Source: Hoylesella buccalis ATCC 35310
GTDB lineage: Bacteria > Bacteroidota > Bacteroidia > Bacteroidales > Bacteroidaceae
Assembly (NCBI RefSeq): GCF_000177075.1
Contig: NZ_ADEG01000086.1
Span: 1-64,000 of the forward strand
Length of the DNA: 64,000 nt
Reading direction: 5' to 3'
The notes below the pieces were generated by a model. It saw nothing but the letters and a program-made list of their open reading frames with translations, did no database searches and was not told where the DNA came from. A program made the position numbers and the translations under genes. Positions within the stretch are counted from its first letter, which is position 1, and each line of letters begins with the position of its first letter. Of this stretch, positions 26,046 through 38,802 are shown one piece after another.

Positions 26046-27242
26046 ATGGCTAAAGAAGAATTCAAACGTACCAAACCGCACGTTAACATTGGTACAATTG
26101 GTCACGTTGACCACGGTAAGACTACTTTGACAGCTGCCATCTCTAAAACTCTTCATGACAAGGGTTTCGGTGGTGAGGATGTAAAGTCGTTTGACCAAAT
26201 TGACAATGCTCCTGAGGAGAAAGAGCGTGGTATCACCATCAACTCTTCACACATCGAGTATGAAACAGCTAAACGTCACTACGCACACGTAGACTGTCCG
26301 GGTCACGCCGACTATGTAAAGAACATGGTTACTGGTGCTGCTCAGATGGATGGTTCTATTCTTGTAGTTGCCGCTACTGATGGTCCTATGCCTCAGACAC
26401 GTGAACACGTGCTTTTGGCTCGTCAGGTAAACGTTCCTCGTTTGGTTGTCTTCATGAACAAGTGTGACTTGGTAGAAGACGAAGAGATGCTTGAACTCGT
26501 TGAAATGGAGTTGCGCGAACTTCTTGAGCAATACGAATTCGAAGAGGATACTCCAATCGTTCGTGGTTCTGCATTGGGAGCATTGAATGGTGTTGACAAG
26601 TGGGTTGACAGCGTGATGACGTTGATGGACACTGTTGACGAGTGGATTCAAGAGCCAGAGCGTGACCTTGACAAGCCTTTCTTGATGCCAGTAGAGGACG
26701 TGTTCTCTATCACAGGTCGTGGTACCGTTGTAACAGGACGTATTGAGACTGGTAAGGTAAAGGTTGGCGACGAGATTCAGTTGCTCGGTCTTGGTGAGGA
26801 CAAGAAGTCTGTTGTAACAGGCGTTGAAATGTTCCGTAAGATTCTTTCTGAAGGTGAAGCAGGTGATAACGTAGGACTTTTGCTCCGCGGTATCGATAAG
26901 GATGAGGTAAAACGTGGTATGGTTGTTGTACACCCAGGTGCCATTACTCCTCACGATCACTTCAAGGCTTCCATCTATGTATTGAAGAAGGAAGAGGGTG
27001 GACGTCACACTCCATTCGGAAACAAGTATCGTCCTCAGTTCTATCTCCGTACAATGGACTGTACAGGTGAAATCACTCTGCCAGAAGGCGTAGAGATGGT
27101 AATGCCTGGTGACAACGTAGAGATTGAGGTTACCTTGATTTACAAGGTTGCGTTGAACGAAGGTCTTCGTTTCGCTATCCGTGAGGGTGGTCGTACCGTA
27201 GGTTCTGGCCAGATCACACAGATTCTTGACGACGTAAAGTAA
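26046..27242 (+). CDS. tuf: Elongation factor Tu
   Basis: This GTPase delivers aminoacyl-tRNA to the ribosome. G-domain motifs are all present: [14 protein letters not shown] (G1), the switch region with ERGITIN (G2), DCPGHADYV (G3), NKCDLV (G4) and GSALGAL (G5). Domains 2 and 3 follow, with [11 protein letters not shown] and [11 protein letters not shown]. The 398-residue length is normal. It is highly expressed, with a biased codon set rich in CGT, GGT and AAG. It is the first protein gene after the tRNA cluster, 86 bases away. Confidence 0.98.
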   Translation: MAKEEFKRTKPHVNIGTIGHVDHGKTTLTAAISKTLHDKGFGGEDVKSFDQIDNAPEEKERGITINSSHIEYETAKRHYAHVDCPGHADYVKNMVTGAAQMDGSILVVAATDGPMPQTREHVLLARQVNVPRLVVFMNKCDLVEDEEMLELVEMELRELLEQYEFEEDTPIVRGSALGALNGVDKWVDSVMTLMDTVDEWIQEPERDLDKPFLMPVEDVFSITGRGTVVTGRIETGKVKVGDEIQLLGLGEDKKSVVTGVEMFRKILSEGEAGDNVGLLLRGIDKDEVKRGMVVVHPGAITPHDHFKASIYVLKKEEGGRHTPFGNKYRPQFYLRTMDCTGEITLPEGVEMVMPGDNVEIEVTLIYKVALNEGLRFAIREGGRTVGSGQITQILDDVK

Positions 27243-27288
27243 ATTGATCACAAGCGAGTAAGGCATACCTTTTCTCGTTTATCATACA

Positions 27289-27322
27289 AAGTTCCCGCAA
27301 TGCGGTTGCGGGGACTTCTTTT
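27289..27322 (+). terminator. Terminator-like hairpin between tuf and tRNA-Trp
   Basis: A 12-bp stem (27289-27300 with 27306-27317, one G-U pair) and a 5-base loop are followed by CTTTT. It ends directly at the tRNA-Trp 5' end, so it may both reduce read-through and assist tRNA processing. Confidence 0.65.
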
Positions 27323-27395
27323 ACGGGTTTAGCTCAGTTGGTAGAGCACTGGTCTCCAAAACCAGGTGTCGAGAGTTCGAGTCTTTCAACCCGTG
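27323..27395 (+). tRNA. tRNA-Trp (anticodon CCA)
   Basis: Acceptor ACGGGTT/AACCCGT, anticodon loop CTCCAAA, T-loop GAGTTCGAGTC, discriminator G. It sits between tuf and secE. Confidence 0.95.
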
Positions 27396-27411
27396 CTAAA
27401 AAGAAAATCAT

Positions 27412-27624
27412 ATGTTTAAGAAGATTGAAAGTTTTTTCAAGAATGTGGTAAATTACTGCAAAGCTTGCTATGATGAACTTGCGCATAAAACTACTTGGCC
27501 TACAAGCCGGGAATTAACTCACAGTGCAGTGGTTGTATTATCTGCTTCCCTAGTCATTGCACTGATTGTGTTCTGTATGGACTGGTGCTTCCAGCACTTG
27601 ATGGGCATTGTTTATCCAGGTTAA
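27412..27624 (+). CDS. secE: Preprotein translocase subunit SecE
   Basis: A small (70-residue) inner-membrane subunit that stabilises the SecYEG export channel. It has an amphipathic N-terminal helix with ELAHKTTWPTSRELTHSAVVV, where the W-P pair is the SecE signature, then one membrane helix (VLSASLVIALIVFCMDWCF). It lies between tRNA-Trp and nusG, the standard place for secE. Confidence 0.95.
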   Translation: MFKKIESFFKNVVNYCKACYDELAHKTTWPTSRELTHSAVVVLSASLVIALIVFCMDWCFQHLMGIVYPG

Positions 27625-27635
27625 ATCATTAGGAT

Positions 27636-28181
27636 ATGGCAGAAACAAAAAAGAATTGGTATGTACTGCGTGCTGTCAGTGGAAAAGAAGCCAAGTTGAA
27701 AGAATACATCGAGGCTGAAATCAAACACAACACGTTGTTACAACAGCATGTCTCTCAGGTTTTGATACCGATGGAGAAACTTGCAACCTTGCGTAATGGC
27801 AAGAGAGTTGAAAAGGAGAAGATCAGTCTCCCGGGATACATTTTTGTTGAAGCTTCCCTCGTGGGTGATGTGGCGCATACTTTGCGTTTCATGCCCAATT
27901 GCTTGGGTTTCCTAGGAGGTTTGGATAATCCATCGCCTGTTCCCCAGTCTGAAATCAATCGTATGCTTGGCGAAGCCGAAGATACCGAAATAATGAACGG
28001 GATTGAAGTTCCTTATGAGGTTGATGAGGTTGTCAAGGTAACCGATGGACCTTTTAGTGGATTCAGTGGCGTCATCGAAGAGGTGAATGCCGAGAAACAT
28101 AAACTGAAGGTCTTGGTCAAGATTTTTGGACGTAAGACTCCGCTGGAACTAAGTTTTATGCAAGTTGAAAAAGAGGCTTAA
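27636..28181 (+). CDS. nusG: Transcription termination/antitermination protein NusG
   Basis: NusG binds RNA polymerase and modulates pausing and Rho action. The N-terminal NGN domain starts [21 protein letters not shown] and includes [11 protein letters not shown]. The C-terminal KOW domain carries [45 protein letters not shown]. The length is normal for the phylum (181). It starts 11 bases after secE. Confidence 0.97.
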   Translation: MAETKKNWYVLRAVSGKEAKLKEYIEAEIKHNTLLQQHVSQVLIPMEKLATLRNGKRVEKEKISLPGYIFVEASLVGDVAHTLRFMPNCLGFLGGLDNPSPVPQSEINRMLGEAEDTEIMNGIEVPYEVDEVVKVTDGPFSGFSGVIEEVNAEKHKLKVLVKIFGRKTPLELSFMQVEKEA

Positions 28182-28238
28182 CGCAGTTACGGGCGTTAGG
28201 TTATCTTTCGTATATATTAAATTAAATATTAACAAAAA

Positions 28239-28682
28239 ATGGCTAAAGAAGTAGCTGGATTAATCAAATTACAGATTAAAGGTGGTGCTGCGAATCCTTC
28301 TCCACCAGTAGGACCTGCTTTGGGTTCTAAGGGTATCAATATCATGGGATTCTGCAAGGAGTTCAACGCCAGAACCCAGGATAAGGCAGGGAAAATTATT
28401 CCTGTTATTATCACTTACTATACTGACAAGTCATTCGATTTTGTTCTCAAAACTCCTCCTGCAGCTGTACAGCTCAAGGAGATGGCAAAATTAAAGACAG
28501 CTTCAGCTCAGCCTAATCGCCAGAAGGTAGCTTCCGTTACTTGGGACCAAGTACGTACTATCGCTGAAGATAAGATGGCCGATTTGAACTGCTTTACTGT
28601 TGAGAGTGCAATGAGACTTGTTGCAGGTACTGCACGTAGTATGGGTATTACTGTAAAAGGGGAATTCCCTGGAAATAATTAA
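28239..28682 (+). CDS. rplK: 50S ribosomal protein L11
   Basis: L11 (147 residues) forms the GTPase-associated centre of the large subunit with 23S rRNA. It opens with [27 protein letters not shown], continues with [15 protein letters not shown] and ends with the rRNA-binding domain ([24 protein letters not shown]). It is the first gene of the rplKAJL group, 57 bases after nusG. Confidence 0.97.
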   Translation: MAKEVAGLIKLQIKGGAANPSPPVGPALGSKGINIMGFCKEFNARTQDKAGKIIPVIITYYTDKSFDFVLKTPPAAVQLKEMAKLKTASAQPNRQKVASVTWDQVRTIAEDKMADLNCFTVESAMRLVAGTARSMGITVKGEFPGNN

Positions 28683-28696
28683 AACTTCAATTAGAA

Positions 28697-29389
28697 ATGA
28701 GTAAACTGACAAAAAATCAGAAATCAGTAGCTGAGAAGGTTGAAGCAGGGAAGGCATACACATTGAAAGAGGCTTCAGAATTGGTGAAGGAAATTACCAC
28801 CACCAAGTTTGATGCATCTCTGGATATTGATGTTCGCTTAGGCGTAGACCCACGAAAGGCTAACCAGATGGTGCGAGGTGTTGTTACACTTCCACACGGA
28901 ACTGGTAAGGTTACTCGTGTTCTCTGTCTCTGTACTCCTGATCAGGAAGCAGCTGCCAAGGAAGCAGGTGCCGACTATGTTGGTCTGGATGAGTATATCG
29001 AAAAGATCAAAGGTGGATGGACAGATGTAGATGTAATCATTACAATGCCATCATGTATGGGAAAAGTAGGTCCTTTGGGTCGTGTGCTCGGACCTCGTGG
29101 CTTGATGCCTAACCCTAAAAGTGGTACGGTAACGATGGATGTTGCTAAGGCAGTTTCAGAAATCAAGAAGGGTAAGATAGACTTTAAAGTTGACAAGGCC
29201 GGTATCATTCATACCTCCATTGGCAAAGTAAGCATGTCAGCTGAGCAAATCTATGGCAATGCGAAGGAGTTCATCTCTACGGTTATCAAATTGAAGCCGA
29301 CTGCTGCGAAAGGTACATACATCAAGAGTATCTTTATTTCCAGCACTATGAGTAAGGGTATCAAGATTGATCCTAAATCAGTTGAATAA
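28697..29389 (+). CDS. rplA: 50S ribosomal protein L1
   Basis: L1 (230 residues) binds the mobile stalk of 23S rRNA and in many bacteria represses its own operon by binding the leader. It has [24 protein letters not shown]-type residues, [45 protein letters not shown] in order, and a normal C terminus. It is 14 bases after rplK. Confidence 0.97.
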   Translation: MSKLTKNQKSVAEKVEAGKAYTLKEASELVKEITTTKFDASLDIDVRLGVDPRKANQMVRGVVTLPHGTGKVTRVLCLCTPDQEAAAKEAGADYVGLDEYIEKIKGGWTDVDVIITMPSCMGKVGPLGRVLGPRGLMPNPKSGTVTMDVAKAVSEIKKGKIDFKVDKAGIIHTSIGKVSMSAEQIYGNAKEFISTVIKLKPTAAKGTYIKSIFISSTMSKGIKIDPKSVE

Positions 29390-29407
29390 CTCTAAAAGTT
29401 TTGTAAA

Positions 29408-29926
29408 ATGAAAAAGGAAGTAAAAGATACTATAATCGTTGAAATAGGTGAGAAGCTTAAGGAGTTTCCACATTTCTATCTTGTAGACCTTACAGGATTG
29501 AATGCTGGAGCTACCAGTGCACTTCGTCGCAAATGCTTCAAGCACGAGATCAAGATGGTCGTTGTGAAGAATACGCTTCTACGGAAAGCTTTCGACGCAT
29601 CTGATGTTGACTATGAACCTTTGTACGACAGTTTGAAAGGCAGCACCGCTGTGATGTTCACACAGACAGCCAATGTGCCTGCTAAACTACTGAAAGAATA
29701 TCAAAAGGAAGGAATTCCTGCCCTCAAAGCTGCTTATGCTGAAGAAAGTATCTATGTAGGTGCTGATAAATTAGCTGAGCTGGCTGCTCTCAAGAGCAAG
29801 AACGAAGTTATCGCAGAGATTGTGGCATTGCTGCAATCACCCGCAAAGAACGTTGTTTCTGCTCTCCAATCGGGTGCAAACACCATTCATGGCGTGCTGA
29901 AGACATTAGGCGAGCGTCCTGAATAA
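29408..29926 (+). CDS. rplJ: 50S ribosomal protein L10
   Basis: L10 (172 residues) anchors the L7/L12 dimers in the ribosomal stalk. It starts MKKEVKDTIIVEIGEKLKEFPHFYLVDLTGLNA and has FKHEIKMVVVKNTLLRKA and YDSLKGSTAVMFT. The C-terminal helix (SPAKNVVSALQSGANTIHGVLKTLGER) is the L12 docking helix. The 74-base gap before rplL is AT-rich. Confidence 0.97.
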   Translation: MKKEVKDTIIVEIGEKLKEFPHFYLVDLTGLNAGATSALRRKCFKHEIKMVVVKNTLLRKAFDASDVDYEPLYDSLKGSTAVMFTQTANVPAKLLKEYQKEGIPALKAAYAEESIYVGADKLAELAALKSKNEVIAEIVALLQSPAKNVVSALQSGANTIHGVLKTLGERPE

Positions 29927-30000
29927 TCAACGATGCTCATTCATGGATGACATCAACAGTAAATAATTAGACAAAAAATAAATTAAATTTTTAGAATAAA

Positions 30001-30378
30001 ATGGCAGATATTAAAGCTATTGCTGAAGAATTGGTAAATTTGACAGTTAAGGAAGTTAATGAGTTGGCAACAGTCCTCAAGGACGAGTATGGTATTGAGC
30101 CCGCTGCTGCAGCTGTTGCTGTAGCTGCTGGTCCTGCTGCTGGTGCAGCTGACGCAGCTGAAGAGAAGACATCTTTTGATGTTGTCTTGACAGAAGTTGG
30201 CGCTACTAAGCTTCAGGTTGTTAAGGCTGTGAAAGAAGCTTGTGGCCTTGGCTTGAAGGAAGCAAAGGACTTGGTAGACGGCGCTCCTGCTACCATCAAA
30301 GAAGGCTTGTCTAAGGACGAAGCTGAGAACTTGAAGAAGGCTATCGAAGCAGCCGGCGCTAAGGCAGAACTCAAGTAA
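30001..30378 (+). CDS. rplL: 50S ribosomal protein L7/L12
   Basis: L7/L12 (125 residues) is the multicopy stalk protein that recruits translation GTPases. The N-terminal dimerisation domain ([23 protein letters not shown]) is joined by an Ala-rich hinge ([20 protein letters not shown]) to the globular domain ([41 protein letters not shown]). It is followed by two hairpins before rpoB. Confidence 0.97.
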   Translation: MADIKAIAEELVNLTVKEVNELATVLKDEYGIEPAAAAVAVAAGPAAGAADAAEEKTSFDVVLTEVGATKLQVVKAVKEACGLGLKEAKDLVDGAPATIKEGLSKDEAENLKKAIEAAGAKAELK

Positions 30379-30390
30379 GCTTAAATATTT

Positions 30391-30482
30391 GGTACTGTAT
30401 AGCCTTAGAGGTTATACGGTGCCAATTACTTTTATTACGAATGTGGTTAGGATTTGCTCAGTAAGCATGTCCTAACCATTTT
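30391..30482 (+). promoter_or_regulatory. Two hairpins in the rplL-rpoB gap, possible attenuator or processing site
   Basis: The first stem pairs 30391-30401 with 30413-30423 (11 bp including G-U pairs). The second pairs TGGTTAGGA (30444-30452) with 30470-30478 and is followed by TTTTGTGT. A partial terminator between ribosomal protein and polymerase genes is well known from E. coli; the same role here is inferred. Confidence 0.6.
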
Positions 30483-30543
30483 GTGTCTTAAGATGACAAA
30501 ATCCTAATTGGCTCACGGGATTGTTTTCCCAATCATAAAATAT

Positions 30544-33500
30544 ATGGCTACAAAAATCATTGATAACAGAATTAATTTTGCAAGCGTGCATAATCCGGTT
30601 CCTTTTCCGGATTTTCTCGATGTGCAATTAAAGTCCTTCAAGGATTTCTTACAGTTGGAAACCCCACCTGAGGAACGCAAGAATGACGGTTTGTATAAGG
30701 TGTTCGCCGAGAACTTCCCTATCACCGATACGCGTAATAATTTCGTTCTCGAGTTCCTGGATTACTTTATCGATCCTCCTAGATATTCCATTGAAGAATG
30801 TCTGGAGCGCGGATTGACCTATAGTGTGCCCTTGAAGGCGAAGATGAAACTTTATTGTACAGATCCCGATCATGAAGATTTTGGTACCTTTATCCAGGAC
30901 GTGTTCCTAGGTACCATTCCATACATGACGGATAATGGTACTTTTGTTATCAATGGTGCAGAGCGTGTTGTTGTTTCTCAGCTGCATCGCTCTCCCGGTG
31001 TCTTCTTCGGTCAAGGAGTACATGCCAATGGTACAATGTTGTACTCTGCCCGAATCATTCCGTTCAAAGGTTCGTGGATTGAGTTCGCAACAGACATTAA
31101 TAATGTTATGTATGCCTACATTGATCGTAAAAAGAAACTGCCTGTTACCACTTTGTTGCGTGCCATAGGTTATCAGTCGGATAAAGACATTCTTCAAATC
31201 TTTGACCTGGCTGAAGAGGTGAAGGTGAATAAGAAGAACATGAAAGCCGCTGTTGGACGACGGTTGGCTGCACGTGTTCTAAAAAGCTGGAATGAAGACT
31301 TTGTGGATGAGGATACGGGTGAAGTGGTATCTATCGAACGCAATGAGGTCATCATGGAACGCGAAACAGAAATCACTGCAGAGAATGTCCAAGACATCTT
31401 GGATAGTGGAGCTTCGACCCTTTTGTTGCATAAGGATTCTGAGTTGGCTAACAAGTTTGCCATCATCTTCAATACGTTGTCGAAGGATCCATCCAACTCT
31501 GAAAAAGAGGCTGTTACCTACATTTATCGTCAATTGCGTAATGCCGATCCGGCTGATGACGCCAGTGCCAAGGAAGTATTTAACAACTTATTCTTCTCTG
31601 ACAAGCGTTATGATTTGGGAGAAGTAGGTCGCTATCGTATCAATAAGAAATTGGGCTTGGATACCGACATGGATATCCGAGTGTTGACCAAAGATGATAT
31701 CATCGAAATCATCAAATATTTGATTCAGTTGGTCAACTCCAATGCGACGGTGGATGACATTGACCACTTGTCTAATCGACGCGTTCGTACAGTTGGTGAG
31801 CAATTATCCAATCAGTTCTCTATTGGATTGGCCCGTATGAGTAGGACCATTCGTGAGCGCATGAACGTGCGTGACAACGAAGTCTTTACACCTACTGATT
31901 TGATCAATGCCAAGACCATCACAAGTGTGATCAACTCGTTCTTTGGAACCAACCCATTGTCACAGTTCATGGATCAAACTAATCCATTGGCTGAGGTCAC
32001 TCACAAGCGTCGTTTGTCAGCGTTAGGCCCTGGTGGACTTTCACGTGAACGTGCAGGTTTCGAGGTGCGTGACGTACACTATACACACTATGGTCGTTTG
32101 TGTCCTATTGAGAGCCCTGAAGGACCAAACATTGGCTTGATTTCTTCACTTTGCGTGTATGCTAAGATCAACGACATGGGTTTCATTGTTACTCCATATC
32201 GAAAGGTCAAGGATAAAAAAGTAGACATGAACAATGATCATATCGTGTTCATGACTGCAGAGGAAGAGGAAGATTTGCCCGTTGGACAGGGAAATGCTCC
32301 GTTGCGTAAAGATGGTTCGTTCATTCGTGACTATGTGAAATGTCGTCAAGATGCCGACTACCCAGTAGTAGATCCTGACGAAGTTGCCTTGATGGATGTT
32401 TCACCCCAGCAGATTGCTTCTGTTTCTGCTGCGCTGATTCCTTTCTTGGAGCATGACGATGGTCACCGCGCGTTGATGGGATGTAACATGATGCGTCAGG
32501 CCGTACCCTTGCTTCACAATGATGCACCTATCGTAGGAACAGGATTGGAGAAGCAGGTGTGTGAAAACTCTCGTACGATGATTACTGCCGAAGGTGATGG
32601 CGTGATAGAATATGTTGACGCTACAACCATTCGTATCTTATACGACCGCACCGAGGAAGAAGAGTTTGTAAGTTTTGAACCTGCCTTGAAGGAATATCGT
32701 ATTCCCAAGTTCCGTCGTACCAATCAAAACATGACCATCGACTTGCGTCCTATTTGTGTGAAAGGTCAACGTGTGAAGGATGGCGACATCTTAACTGAGG
32801 GCTACGCAACCGAAAACGGTGAGTTGGCGCTCGGTCGAAATATGTTGGTGGCTTACATGCCATGGAAGGGGTACAACTATGAGGATGCTGTGGTTATTTC
32901 CGAACGTGTCGTTCGTGATGACGTGTTGACATCTGTCCACGTTGATGAGTATTCTCTTGATGTCCGCGAAACGAAACGAGGCATGGAAGAGTTTACCAAC
33001 GACATTCCCAATGTCAGTGAAGAGGCAACCAAGGATCTTGATGAAAATGGTATCATCAGGGTAGGTGCACGTGTAGAGCCAGGTGACATCTTAATTGGTA
33101 AGATTTCTCCAAAGGGCGAGAGCGATCCTTCTCCTGAAGAGAAATTGCTTCGTGCTATCTTTGGTGACAAAGCCGGAGACGTGAAGGATTCTTCTTTGAA
33201 GGCCAATCCATCTTTGAGTGGTGTAGTGATTGACAAAAAACTCTTTACGCGTGCTATCAAGACACGTGAGACCAAGAAGCATGATAAACTGATTCTTGCG
33301 AAGATCGACGAAGAGTACGAAGCCAAGAATACAGACTTGAAGGACATCCTGGTTGACAAGTTGTTGACTTTGACTGAGAGCAAAAAGTCGCAAGGTGTGA
33401 AAGATTATACGGGTGCCGAAATTATTACAAAGGGAAGCAATTTTACAGCTGCCGCTTTGAAGAATCTGGAGTATGACGGAATTCAGTCAAACGACTGGAC

Positions 33501-34356
33501 AGATGATGAGCATACCAATGGTCTCATCCAGACGTTGATACTCAATTATATCCGAAAATATAAGTTGCTTGATGCTGAATTGAAGCGTCGTAAGTTTGCC
33601 ATCTCTATCGGTGACGAACTCCCAACAGGCGTTTTGCAGATGGCTAAGGTATACATCGCTAAGAAACGTAAGATTAGTGTGGGTGATAAACTCGCAGGAC
33701 GCCATGGTAACAAGGGTATCGTGTCTAAGATTGTACGTGTGGAGGATATGCCGTTCTTGGAAGATGGACGTCCAGTTGACTTGGTGCTGAACCCATTGGG
33801 TGTGCCTTCTCGTATGAACCTAGGACAGATATTCGAAGCTATCCTTGGTGCTGCCGGTCGCAAGCTGGGCGTTAAGTTTGCCACACCTATCTTCGATGGT
33901 GCCAAGTTGGACGATTTGTCAGAATGGACAGACAAGGCCGGATTGCCTCACTTGTGTTCTACCCATCTGTATGATGGAGAAACAGGAAAGAAGTTTGACC
34001 AGCCTGCAACGGTGGGTGTCACCTATTTCTTGAAGCTCGGACACATGGTTGAGGATAAGATGCACGCACGCTCTATTGGTCCTTACTCTTTGATTACCCA
34101 ACAACCACTCGGTGGTAAAGCACAGTTTGGTGGACAACGTTTTGGTGAGATGGAGGTGTGGGCTCTTGAAGCTTTCGGAGCCAGTCATGTGTTACAAGAG
34201 ATTCTCACCATCAAGTCTGACGACACCGTTGGGCGCAGCAAGGCGTACGAGGCCATCGTCAAGGGTGATGCTATGCCAACACCTGGTATCCCAGAATCGT
34301 TGAATGTACTTCTCCATGAATTGCGTGGACTCGGATTGAGCGTGAAACTCGATTAG
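30544..34356 (+). CDS. rpoB: RNA polymerase beta subunit
   Basis: RpoB forms half of the catalytic core of RNA polymerase. I place the start at the ATG at 30544 ([18 protein letters not shown]); an upstream in-frame ATG at 30508 adds 12 residues not expected in the family. Recognised segments include [31 protein letters not shown], the rifampicin region [20 protein letters not shown] with SALGPGG and the wild-type residues S, D and H, and C-terminal [24 protein letters not shown]. The length is about 1270 residues, normal for Bacteroidetes. rpoC follows after 39 bases. Confidence 0.98.
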   Translation: MATKIIDNRINFASVHNPVPFPDFLDVQLKSFKDFLQLETPPEERKNDGLYKVFAENFPITDTRNNFVLEFLDYFIDPPRYSIEECLERGLTYSVPLKAKMKLYCTDPDHEDFGTFIQDVFLGTIPYMTDNGTFVINGAERVVVSQLHRSPGVFFGQGVHANGTMLYSARIIPFKGSWIEFATDINNVMYAYIDRKKKLPVTTLLRAIGYQSDKDILQIFDLAEEVKVNKKNMKAAVGRRLAARVLKSWNEDFVDEDTGEVVSIERNEVIMERETEITAENVQDILDSGASTLLLHKDSELANKFAIIFNTLSKDPSNSEKEAVTYIYRQLRNADPADDASAKEVFNNLFFSDKRYDLGEVGRYRINKKLGLDTDMDIRVLTKDDIIEIIKYLIQLVNSNATVDDIDHLSNRRVRTVGEQLSNQFSIGLARMSRTIRERMNVRDNEVFTPTDLINAKTITSVINSFFGTNPLSQFMDQTNPLAEVTHKRRLSALGPGGLSRERAGFEVRDVHYTHYGRLCPIESPEGPNIGLISSLCVYAKINDMGFIVTPYRKVKDKKVDMNNDHIVFMTAEEEEDLPVGQGNAPLRKDGSFIRDYVKCRQDADYPVVDPDEVALMDVSPQQIASVSAALIPFLEHDDGHRALMGCNMMRQAVPLLHNDAPIVGTGLEKQVCENSRTMITAEGDGVIEYVDATTIRILYDRTEEEEFVSFEPALKEYRIPKFRRTNQNMTIDLRPICVKGQRVKDGDILTEGYATENGELALGRNMLVAYMPWKGYNYEDAVVISERVVRDDVLTSVHVDEYSLDVRETKRGMEEFTNDIPNVSEEATKDLDENGIIRVGARVEPGDILIGKISPKGESDPSPEEKLLRAIFGDKAGDVKDSSLKANPSLSGVVIDKKLFTRAIKTRETKKHDKLILAKIDEEYEAKNTDLKDILVDKLLTLTESKKSQGVKDYTGAEIITKGSNFTAAALKNLEYDGIQSNDWTDDEHTNGLIQTLILNYIRKYKLLDAELKRRKFAISIGDELPTGVLQMAKVYIAKKRKISVGDKLAGRHGNKGIVSKIVRVEDMPFLEDGRPVDLVLNPLGVPSRMNLGQIFEAILGAAGRKLGVKFATPIFDGAKLDDLSEWTDKAGLPHLCSTHLYDGETGKKFDQPATVGVTYFLKLGHMVEDKMHARSIGPYSLITQQPLGGKAQFGGQRFGEMEVWALEAFGASHVLQEILTIKSDDTVGRSKAYEAIVKGDAMPTPGIPESLNVLLHELRGLGLSVKLD

Positions 34357-34395
34357 TTATGAATAGATTGTTTTCACACAATAAAGATAAAGAAC

Positions 34396-37300
34396 ATGGC
34401 TTTTAAGAAAGATACAAAAGTAAAAAATAATTTTACGAAGATAACCATCAGCTTGGCTTCTCCTGAAGAGATTCTGGAGAATTCATACGGTGAGGTGACT
34501 AAACCAGAAACCATCAATTACCGTACGTACAAGCCCGAACGGGATGGCTTATTCTGTGAACGCATCTTTGGTCCTACAAAAGACTACGAGTGCGCTTGTG
34601 GTAAGTACAAGCGTATTCGTTACAAGGGAATTGTCTGCGACCGTTGTGGCGTTGAGGTCACAGAAAAGAAAGTGCGTCGCGAGCGTTCCGGACATATCGA
34701 ATTGGTGGTGCCTGTTGCGCATATATGGTACTTCCGCTCCTTGCCTAACAAGATTGGTTACTTGTTGGGTATGCCAACCAAGAAACTTGATTCGGTGATT
34801 TACTACGAAAAATATGTAGTAATCAAACCAGGACTCATGGAGGGACGTAAAGACGCTGATGGAGCCGAAGTCAATGGGTCACATGTCATGGATTTACTGA
34901 CGGAAGATGAATATCTCGATATCCTCGACAATCAACTGGATCCAAACAATGATCGCTTGGAAGACACGGATCCCAATAAGTTTATTGCCAAGATGGGTGC
35001 CGAAGCAGTCTATGATTTGCTGGCCAATCTGGATTTGGATTCTATCTCTTACGAGTTGCGCGACCGTGCCAACAACGACTCGAGCCAACAGCGTAAGACT
35101 GAGGCTTTGAAGCGTTTGCAGGTTGTTGAAGCCTTCCGTACCAGTACGGATATCAATCGCCCTGAGTGGATGATTTTGAAGATTGTTCCGGTGATACCAC
35201 CCGAGTTGCGTCCGCTTGTCCCATTGGATGGAGGCCGCTTCGCTACATCCGACTTGAATGATCTCTACCGTCGCGTCATTATTCGTAACAACCGTCTGAA
35301 GCGCTTGATGGAAATCAAAGCGCCTGAGGTTATTCTGCGTAATGAGAAGCGTATGCTCCAGGAAGCAGTCGACTCCTTGTTCGACAACTCACGCAAGAGC
35401 AGTGCAGTGAAGAGCGAGAGCAATCGTCCATTGAAGTCGTTGTCTGACTCTCTGAAAGGTAAGGCAGGACGTTTCCGTCAAAACCTCTTGGGTAAGCGTG
35501 TTGACTATTCAGCTCGTTCGGTAATTGTCGTTGGACCTGAATTGAAGATGGGAGAGTGTGGCTTGCCTAAGTTGATGGCAGCTGAGCTTTACAAGCCCTT
35601 CATCATCCGCAAACTGATAGAACGCGGTATCGTTAAGACGGTGAAGAGTGCCAAGAAGATAGTCGACCGTCGTGAACCTGTCATTTGGGACATCTTGGAG
35701 AACGTGATGAAGGGTCATCCGGTGCTTTTGAACCGTGCCCCTACACTTCACCGATTGGGTATCCAGGCTTTCCAGCCTAAACTGATTGAGGGCAAGGCTA
35801 TTCAGTTGCATCCTTTGGCTTGTACTGCCTTCAATGCCGACTTTGATGGTGACCAGATGGCCGTTCACCTTCCTTTGAGTAATGAGGCCGTTCTTGAAGC
35901 ACAGATTTTGATGCTCCAGAGCCACAATATTTTGAACCCAGCCAATGGTGCTCCTATCACCGTTCCTTCTCAGGACATGGTGCTCGGTTTGTATTATGTA
36001 ACCAAGATTCGCCCAGGAGCCAAGGGCGCTGGCCTTACTTTCTATGGTCCTGAAGAAGCCATCATCGCCTATAATGAAGGACGATGCGACTTACATGCCC
36101 CTGTGAAAGTGATTGTAAAGGATTTGATTAATGGACAGCTGGAAGACCGCATGGTCGACACGTCCGTAGGTCGCGTCATCGTCAATGGCATCATCCCGGA
36201 TGAAGTGGGCTATTTCAATGACATCATTTCTAAGAAGACCCTGCGCGGCATCATTTCGGATGTTATCAAGGTCGTAGGTATGGCTCGCGCATGTGAGTTC
36301 TTGGATGGTATCAAGAATTTGGGTTATCGAATGGCTTACTTGGCAGGTCTTTCCTTCAACTTGGATGATATCATCATTCCTGAAGAAAAGGCAACTATTG
36401 TGAAGAAAGGCCAGGACGAGGTAAATCAAATCAAGTCCAATTATGAGATGGGATTCATCACCGATACTGAACGTTACAATCAGGTCATCGATGCATGGAC
36501 GCATGTTAACAATGAGTTGGGTGACGTCCTTATGAAGGTGATGACCGAGAACGATCAGGGATTCAATGCTGTGTACATGATGCTCGATTCCGGAGCCCGT
36601 GGTTCTAAAGATCAGATTAAGCAGCTCTCTGGTATGCGTGGTTTGATGGCCAAACCTCAGAAGGCTGGAGCAGAAGGACAGCAGATTATCGAAAACCCTA
36701 TTCTTTCTAACTTCAAGGAAGGTATGTCTGTGCTCGAGTACTTTATCTCCTCGCACGGTGCCCGAAAGGGTCTTGCCGATACGGCTATGAAGACTGCCGA
36801 CGCTGGTTATTTGACACGTCGTTTGGTAGACGTTTCTCACGATGTCATCATCACCGAAGAAGATTGTGGTACTTTGCGTGGACTGGTCTGCACAGCACTG
36901 AAGAGTGGGGATGAGATTATTTCGACGCTTTACGAACGTATCTTGGGACGTGTTTCTGTGCATGACATCATTCACCCGACAACAGGCGAACTGATTGTAG
37001 CAGCTGGTGATGAAATCACAGAGGACAAAGCTCGACAGATTGATGAATCTCCCATTGAGAGTGTTGAAATTCGTTCGGTGCTCACTTGTGAGAGCAAGCG
37101 TGGGGTCTGCAAAAAGTGTTACGGACGTAACCTTGCAACAGCCCGCATGGTTCAAAAGGGCGAGGCCGTTGGTGTTATCGCAGCCCAAGCCATTGGTGAA
37201 CCGGGTACACAGCTAACCCTTCGTACTTTCCACGCTGGTGGTGTGGCTGGTAACGCAGCTGCCAATGCCAGCATTGTGGCAAAGAACGACTGTAAGATTG

Positions 37301-38709
37301 AGTTTGAAGAACTGCGTACCGTACCATTCGTTGAGAGTGACGGCGAGAAGGATGTTGAATGTATGAAAGTGGTGAGCCGTTTGGCTGAAATCCGTTTCAT
37401 CGATCCCAATACCGACATCGTATTAAGTACGCTGAATGTACCTTATGGCAGCTCACTCTATTACAAACATGGTGACAAGGTGCAAAAAGGAAGCCTCATT
37501 GCTAAGTGGGATCCTTTCAACGCATTGATTGTTTCAGAATATTCTGGTACCTTGAAGTTTAATGGTGTTGTCGCTGGTAAGACCTACCATGCTGAAACTG
37601 ACGAGACAACGGGTCTGACCGAAAAGATCATCAGTGACTCCAAGGATAAGTCATTGGTACCTACCTGTGACATCATCGACAAGAATGGAGAAGTGTTGGG
37701 AACCTATAACTTCCCTGTAGGTGGACACGTTGTCGTTGACGACGGGGCAACCATTAAGTCGGGTCAAACCTTGGTGAAGATACCGCGTGCCGTGGGTGGT
37801 GCAGGCGACATCACCGGTGGTCTTCCGCGTGTTACCGAGTTGTTTGAGGCTCGTAACCCATCCAACCCCGCTGTGGTTTCTGAAATCGATGGAGAGGTAA
37901 CCATGGGTAAGGTGAAGCGAGGCAACCGAGAAATCATCGTCACCTCAAGAACTGGTGAGCAAAAGAAGTATCTTGTTTCGTTGAGCAAGCAGATTCTTGT
38001 TCAGGAACACGATGCCGTTCGTGCTGGTACGCCGTTATCAGATGGTGTCATCACACCCGATGATATCTTGGCCATCAAAGGTCCTACCGCTGTACAAGAG
38101 TACATTGTAAACGAGGTACAAGACGTATATCGCTTGCAAGGTGTGAAAATCAACGACAAGCACTTCGAAATCATTGTTCGCCAGATGATGCGTAAGGTTC
38201 AAATCAACGAGCCGGGTGATACTACGTTCTTGGAGCAAGAACTGGTAGACAAACTCGACTTTGCCGAGGAGAACGATCGCATCTGGGGTAAGAAGGTGGT
38301 TACCAAGGCTGGTGACAGCGAGGTGTTGAAAGTAGGACAGATTGTGACGGCGCGCAAGCTCCGTGATGAAAATTCGGCCTTGAAACGTCGTGATTTGCGA
38401 CCCGTTGAGGTTCGTGATGCTCTTCCTGCTACGTCCACTCAGATACTTCAGGGTATCACTCGTGCCGCATTGCAAACCAAGAGCTTCATGAGTGCTGCTT
38501 CGTTCCAGGAAACGACAAAGGTTCTCAACGAGGCTGCCATCCGTGCGAAGGTAGACCATTTGGAGGGAATGAAGGAGAACGTGATTTGCGGTCACTTGAT
38601 TCCTGCCGGAACAGGACTTCGCCAGTGGGAGAAACTCATTGTAGGATCGAAAGAAGAGTACGAGCGCATCGAAGCAAATCGCAAGAATGTACTCGACTTT
38701 TCAGAGTAA
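34396..38709 (+). CDS. rpoC: RNA polymerase beta' subunit
   Basis: RpoC carries the catalytic Mg2+ site of RNA polymerase. Visible are the N-terminal zinc-binding region ([20 protein letters not shown]), the active-site [12 protein letters not shown], the clamp and bridge-helix region ([20 protein letters not shown]), and a second zinc site ([16 protein letters not shown]). Its 1437-residue length is normal for this phylum. It ends the operon, and a strong terminator follows. Confidence 0.98.
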   Translation: MAFKKDTKVKNNFTKITISLASPEEILENSYGEVTKPETINYRTYKPERDGLFCERIFGPTKDYECACGKYKRIRYKGIVCDRCGVEVTEKKVRRERSGHIELVVPVAHIWYFRSLPNKIGYLLGMPTKKLDSVIYYEKYVVIKPGLMEGRKDADGAEVNGSHVMDLLTEDEYLDILDNQLDPNNDRLEDTDPNKFIAKMGAEAVYDLLANLDLDSISYELRDRANNDSSQQRKTEALKRLQVVEAFRTSTDINRPEWMILKIVPVIPPELRPLVPLDGGRFATSDLNDLYRRVIIRNNRLKRLMEIKAPEVILRNEKRMLQEAVDSLFDNSRKSSAVKSESNRPLKSLSDSLKGKAGRFRQNLLGKRVDYSARSVIVVGPELKMGECGLPKLMAAELYKPFIIRKLIERGIVKTVKSAKKIVDRREPVIWDILENVMKGHPVLLNRAPTLHRLGIQAFQPKLIEGKAIQLHPLACTAFNADFDGDQMAVHLPLSNEAVLEAQILMLQSHNILNPANGAPITVPSQDMVLGLYYVTKIRPGAKGAGLTFYGPEEAIIAYNEGRCDLHAPVKVIVKDLINGQLEDRMVDTSVGRVIVNGIIPDEVGYFNDIISKKTLRGIISDVIKVVGMARACEFLDGIKNLGYRMAYLAGLSFNLDDIIIPEEKATIVKKGQDEVNQIKSNYEMGFITDTERYNQVIDAWTHVNNELGDVLMKVMTENDQGFNAVYMMLDSGARGSKDQIKQLSGMRGLMAKPQKAGAEGQQIIENPILSNFKEGMSVLEYFISSHGARKGLADTAMKTADAGYLTRRLVDVSHDVIITEEDCGTLRGLVCTALKSGDEIISTLYERILGRVSVHDIIHPTTGELIVAAGDEITEDKARQIDESPIESVEIRSVLTCESKRGVCKKCYGRNLATARMVQKGEAVGVIAAQAIGEPGTQLTLRTFHAGGVAGNAAANASIVAKNDCKIEFEELRTVPFVESDGEKDVECMKVVSRLAEIRFIDPNTDIVLSTLNVPYGSSLYYKHGDKVQKGSLIAKWDPFNALIVSEYSGTLKFNGVVAGKTYHAETDETTGLTEKIISDSKDKSLVPTCDIIDKNGEVLGTYNFPVGGHVVVDDGATIKSGQTLVKIPRAVGGAGDITGGLPRVTELFEARNPSNPAVVSEIDGEVTMGKVKRGNREIIVTSRTGEQKKYLVSLSKQILVQEHDAVRAGTPLSDGVITPDDILAIKGPTAVQEYIVNEVQDVYRLQGVKINDKHFEIIVRQMMRKVQINEPGDTTFLEQELVDKLDFAEENDRIWGKKVVTKAGDSEVLKVGQIVTARKLRDENSALKRRDLRPVEVRDALPATSTQILQGITRAALQTKSFMSAASFQETTKVLNEAAIRAKVDHLEGMKENVICGHLIPAGTGLRQWEKLIVGSKEEYERIEANRKNVLDFSE

Positions 38710-38764
38710 CCACTAGTAGTAAACAAACAAGTGGCTGCCTCATGGCAGCCGCTTGCATTATCAG

Positions 38765-38802
38765 AAACCGGCTGCAGGCCTTGAAACTTGCAGCCGGTTT
38801 TT
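38765..38802 (+). terminator. Intrinsic terminator of the rpoBC operon
   Basis: A 12-bp stem AAACCGGCTGCA (38765-38776) pairs with 38789-38800, with a 12-base loop and a T-run. Confidence 0.9.

Noticed and set aside
26247-27266. 339-residue open frame antisense to tuf
   Set aside because: The strong codon bias of tuf keeps the opposite strand free of stops. The product has no recognisable domain.
36091-37188. 365-residue open frame antisense to rpoC
   Set aside because: Shadow of a long, conserved gene. No independent start signal or domain.
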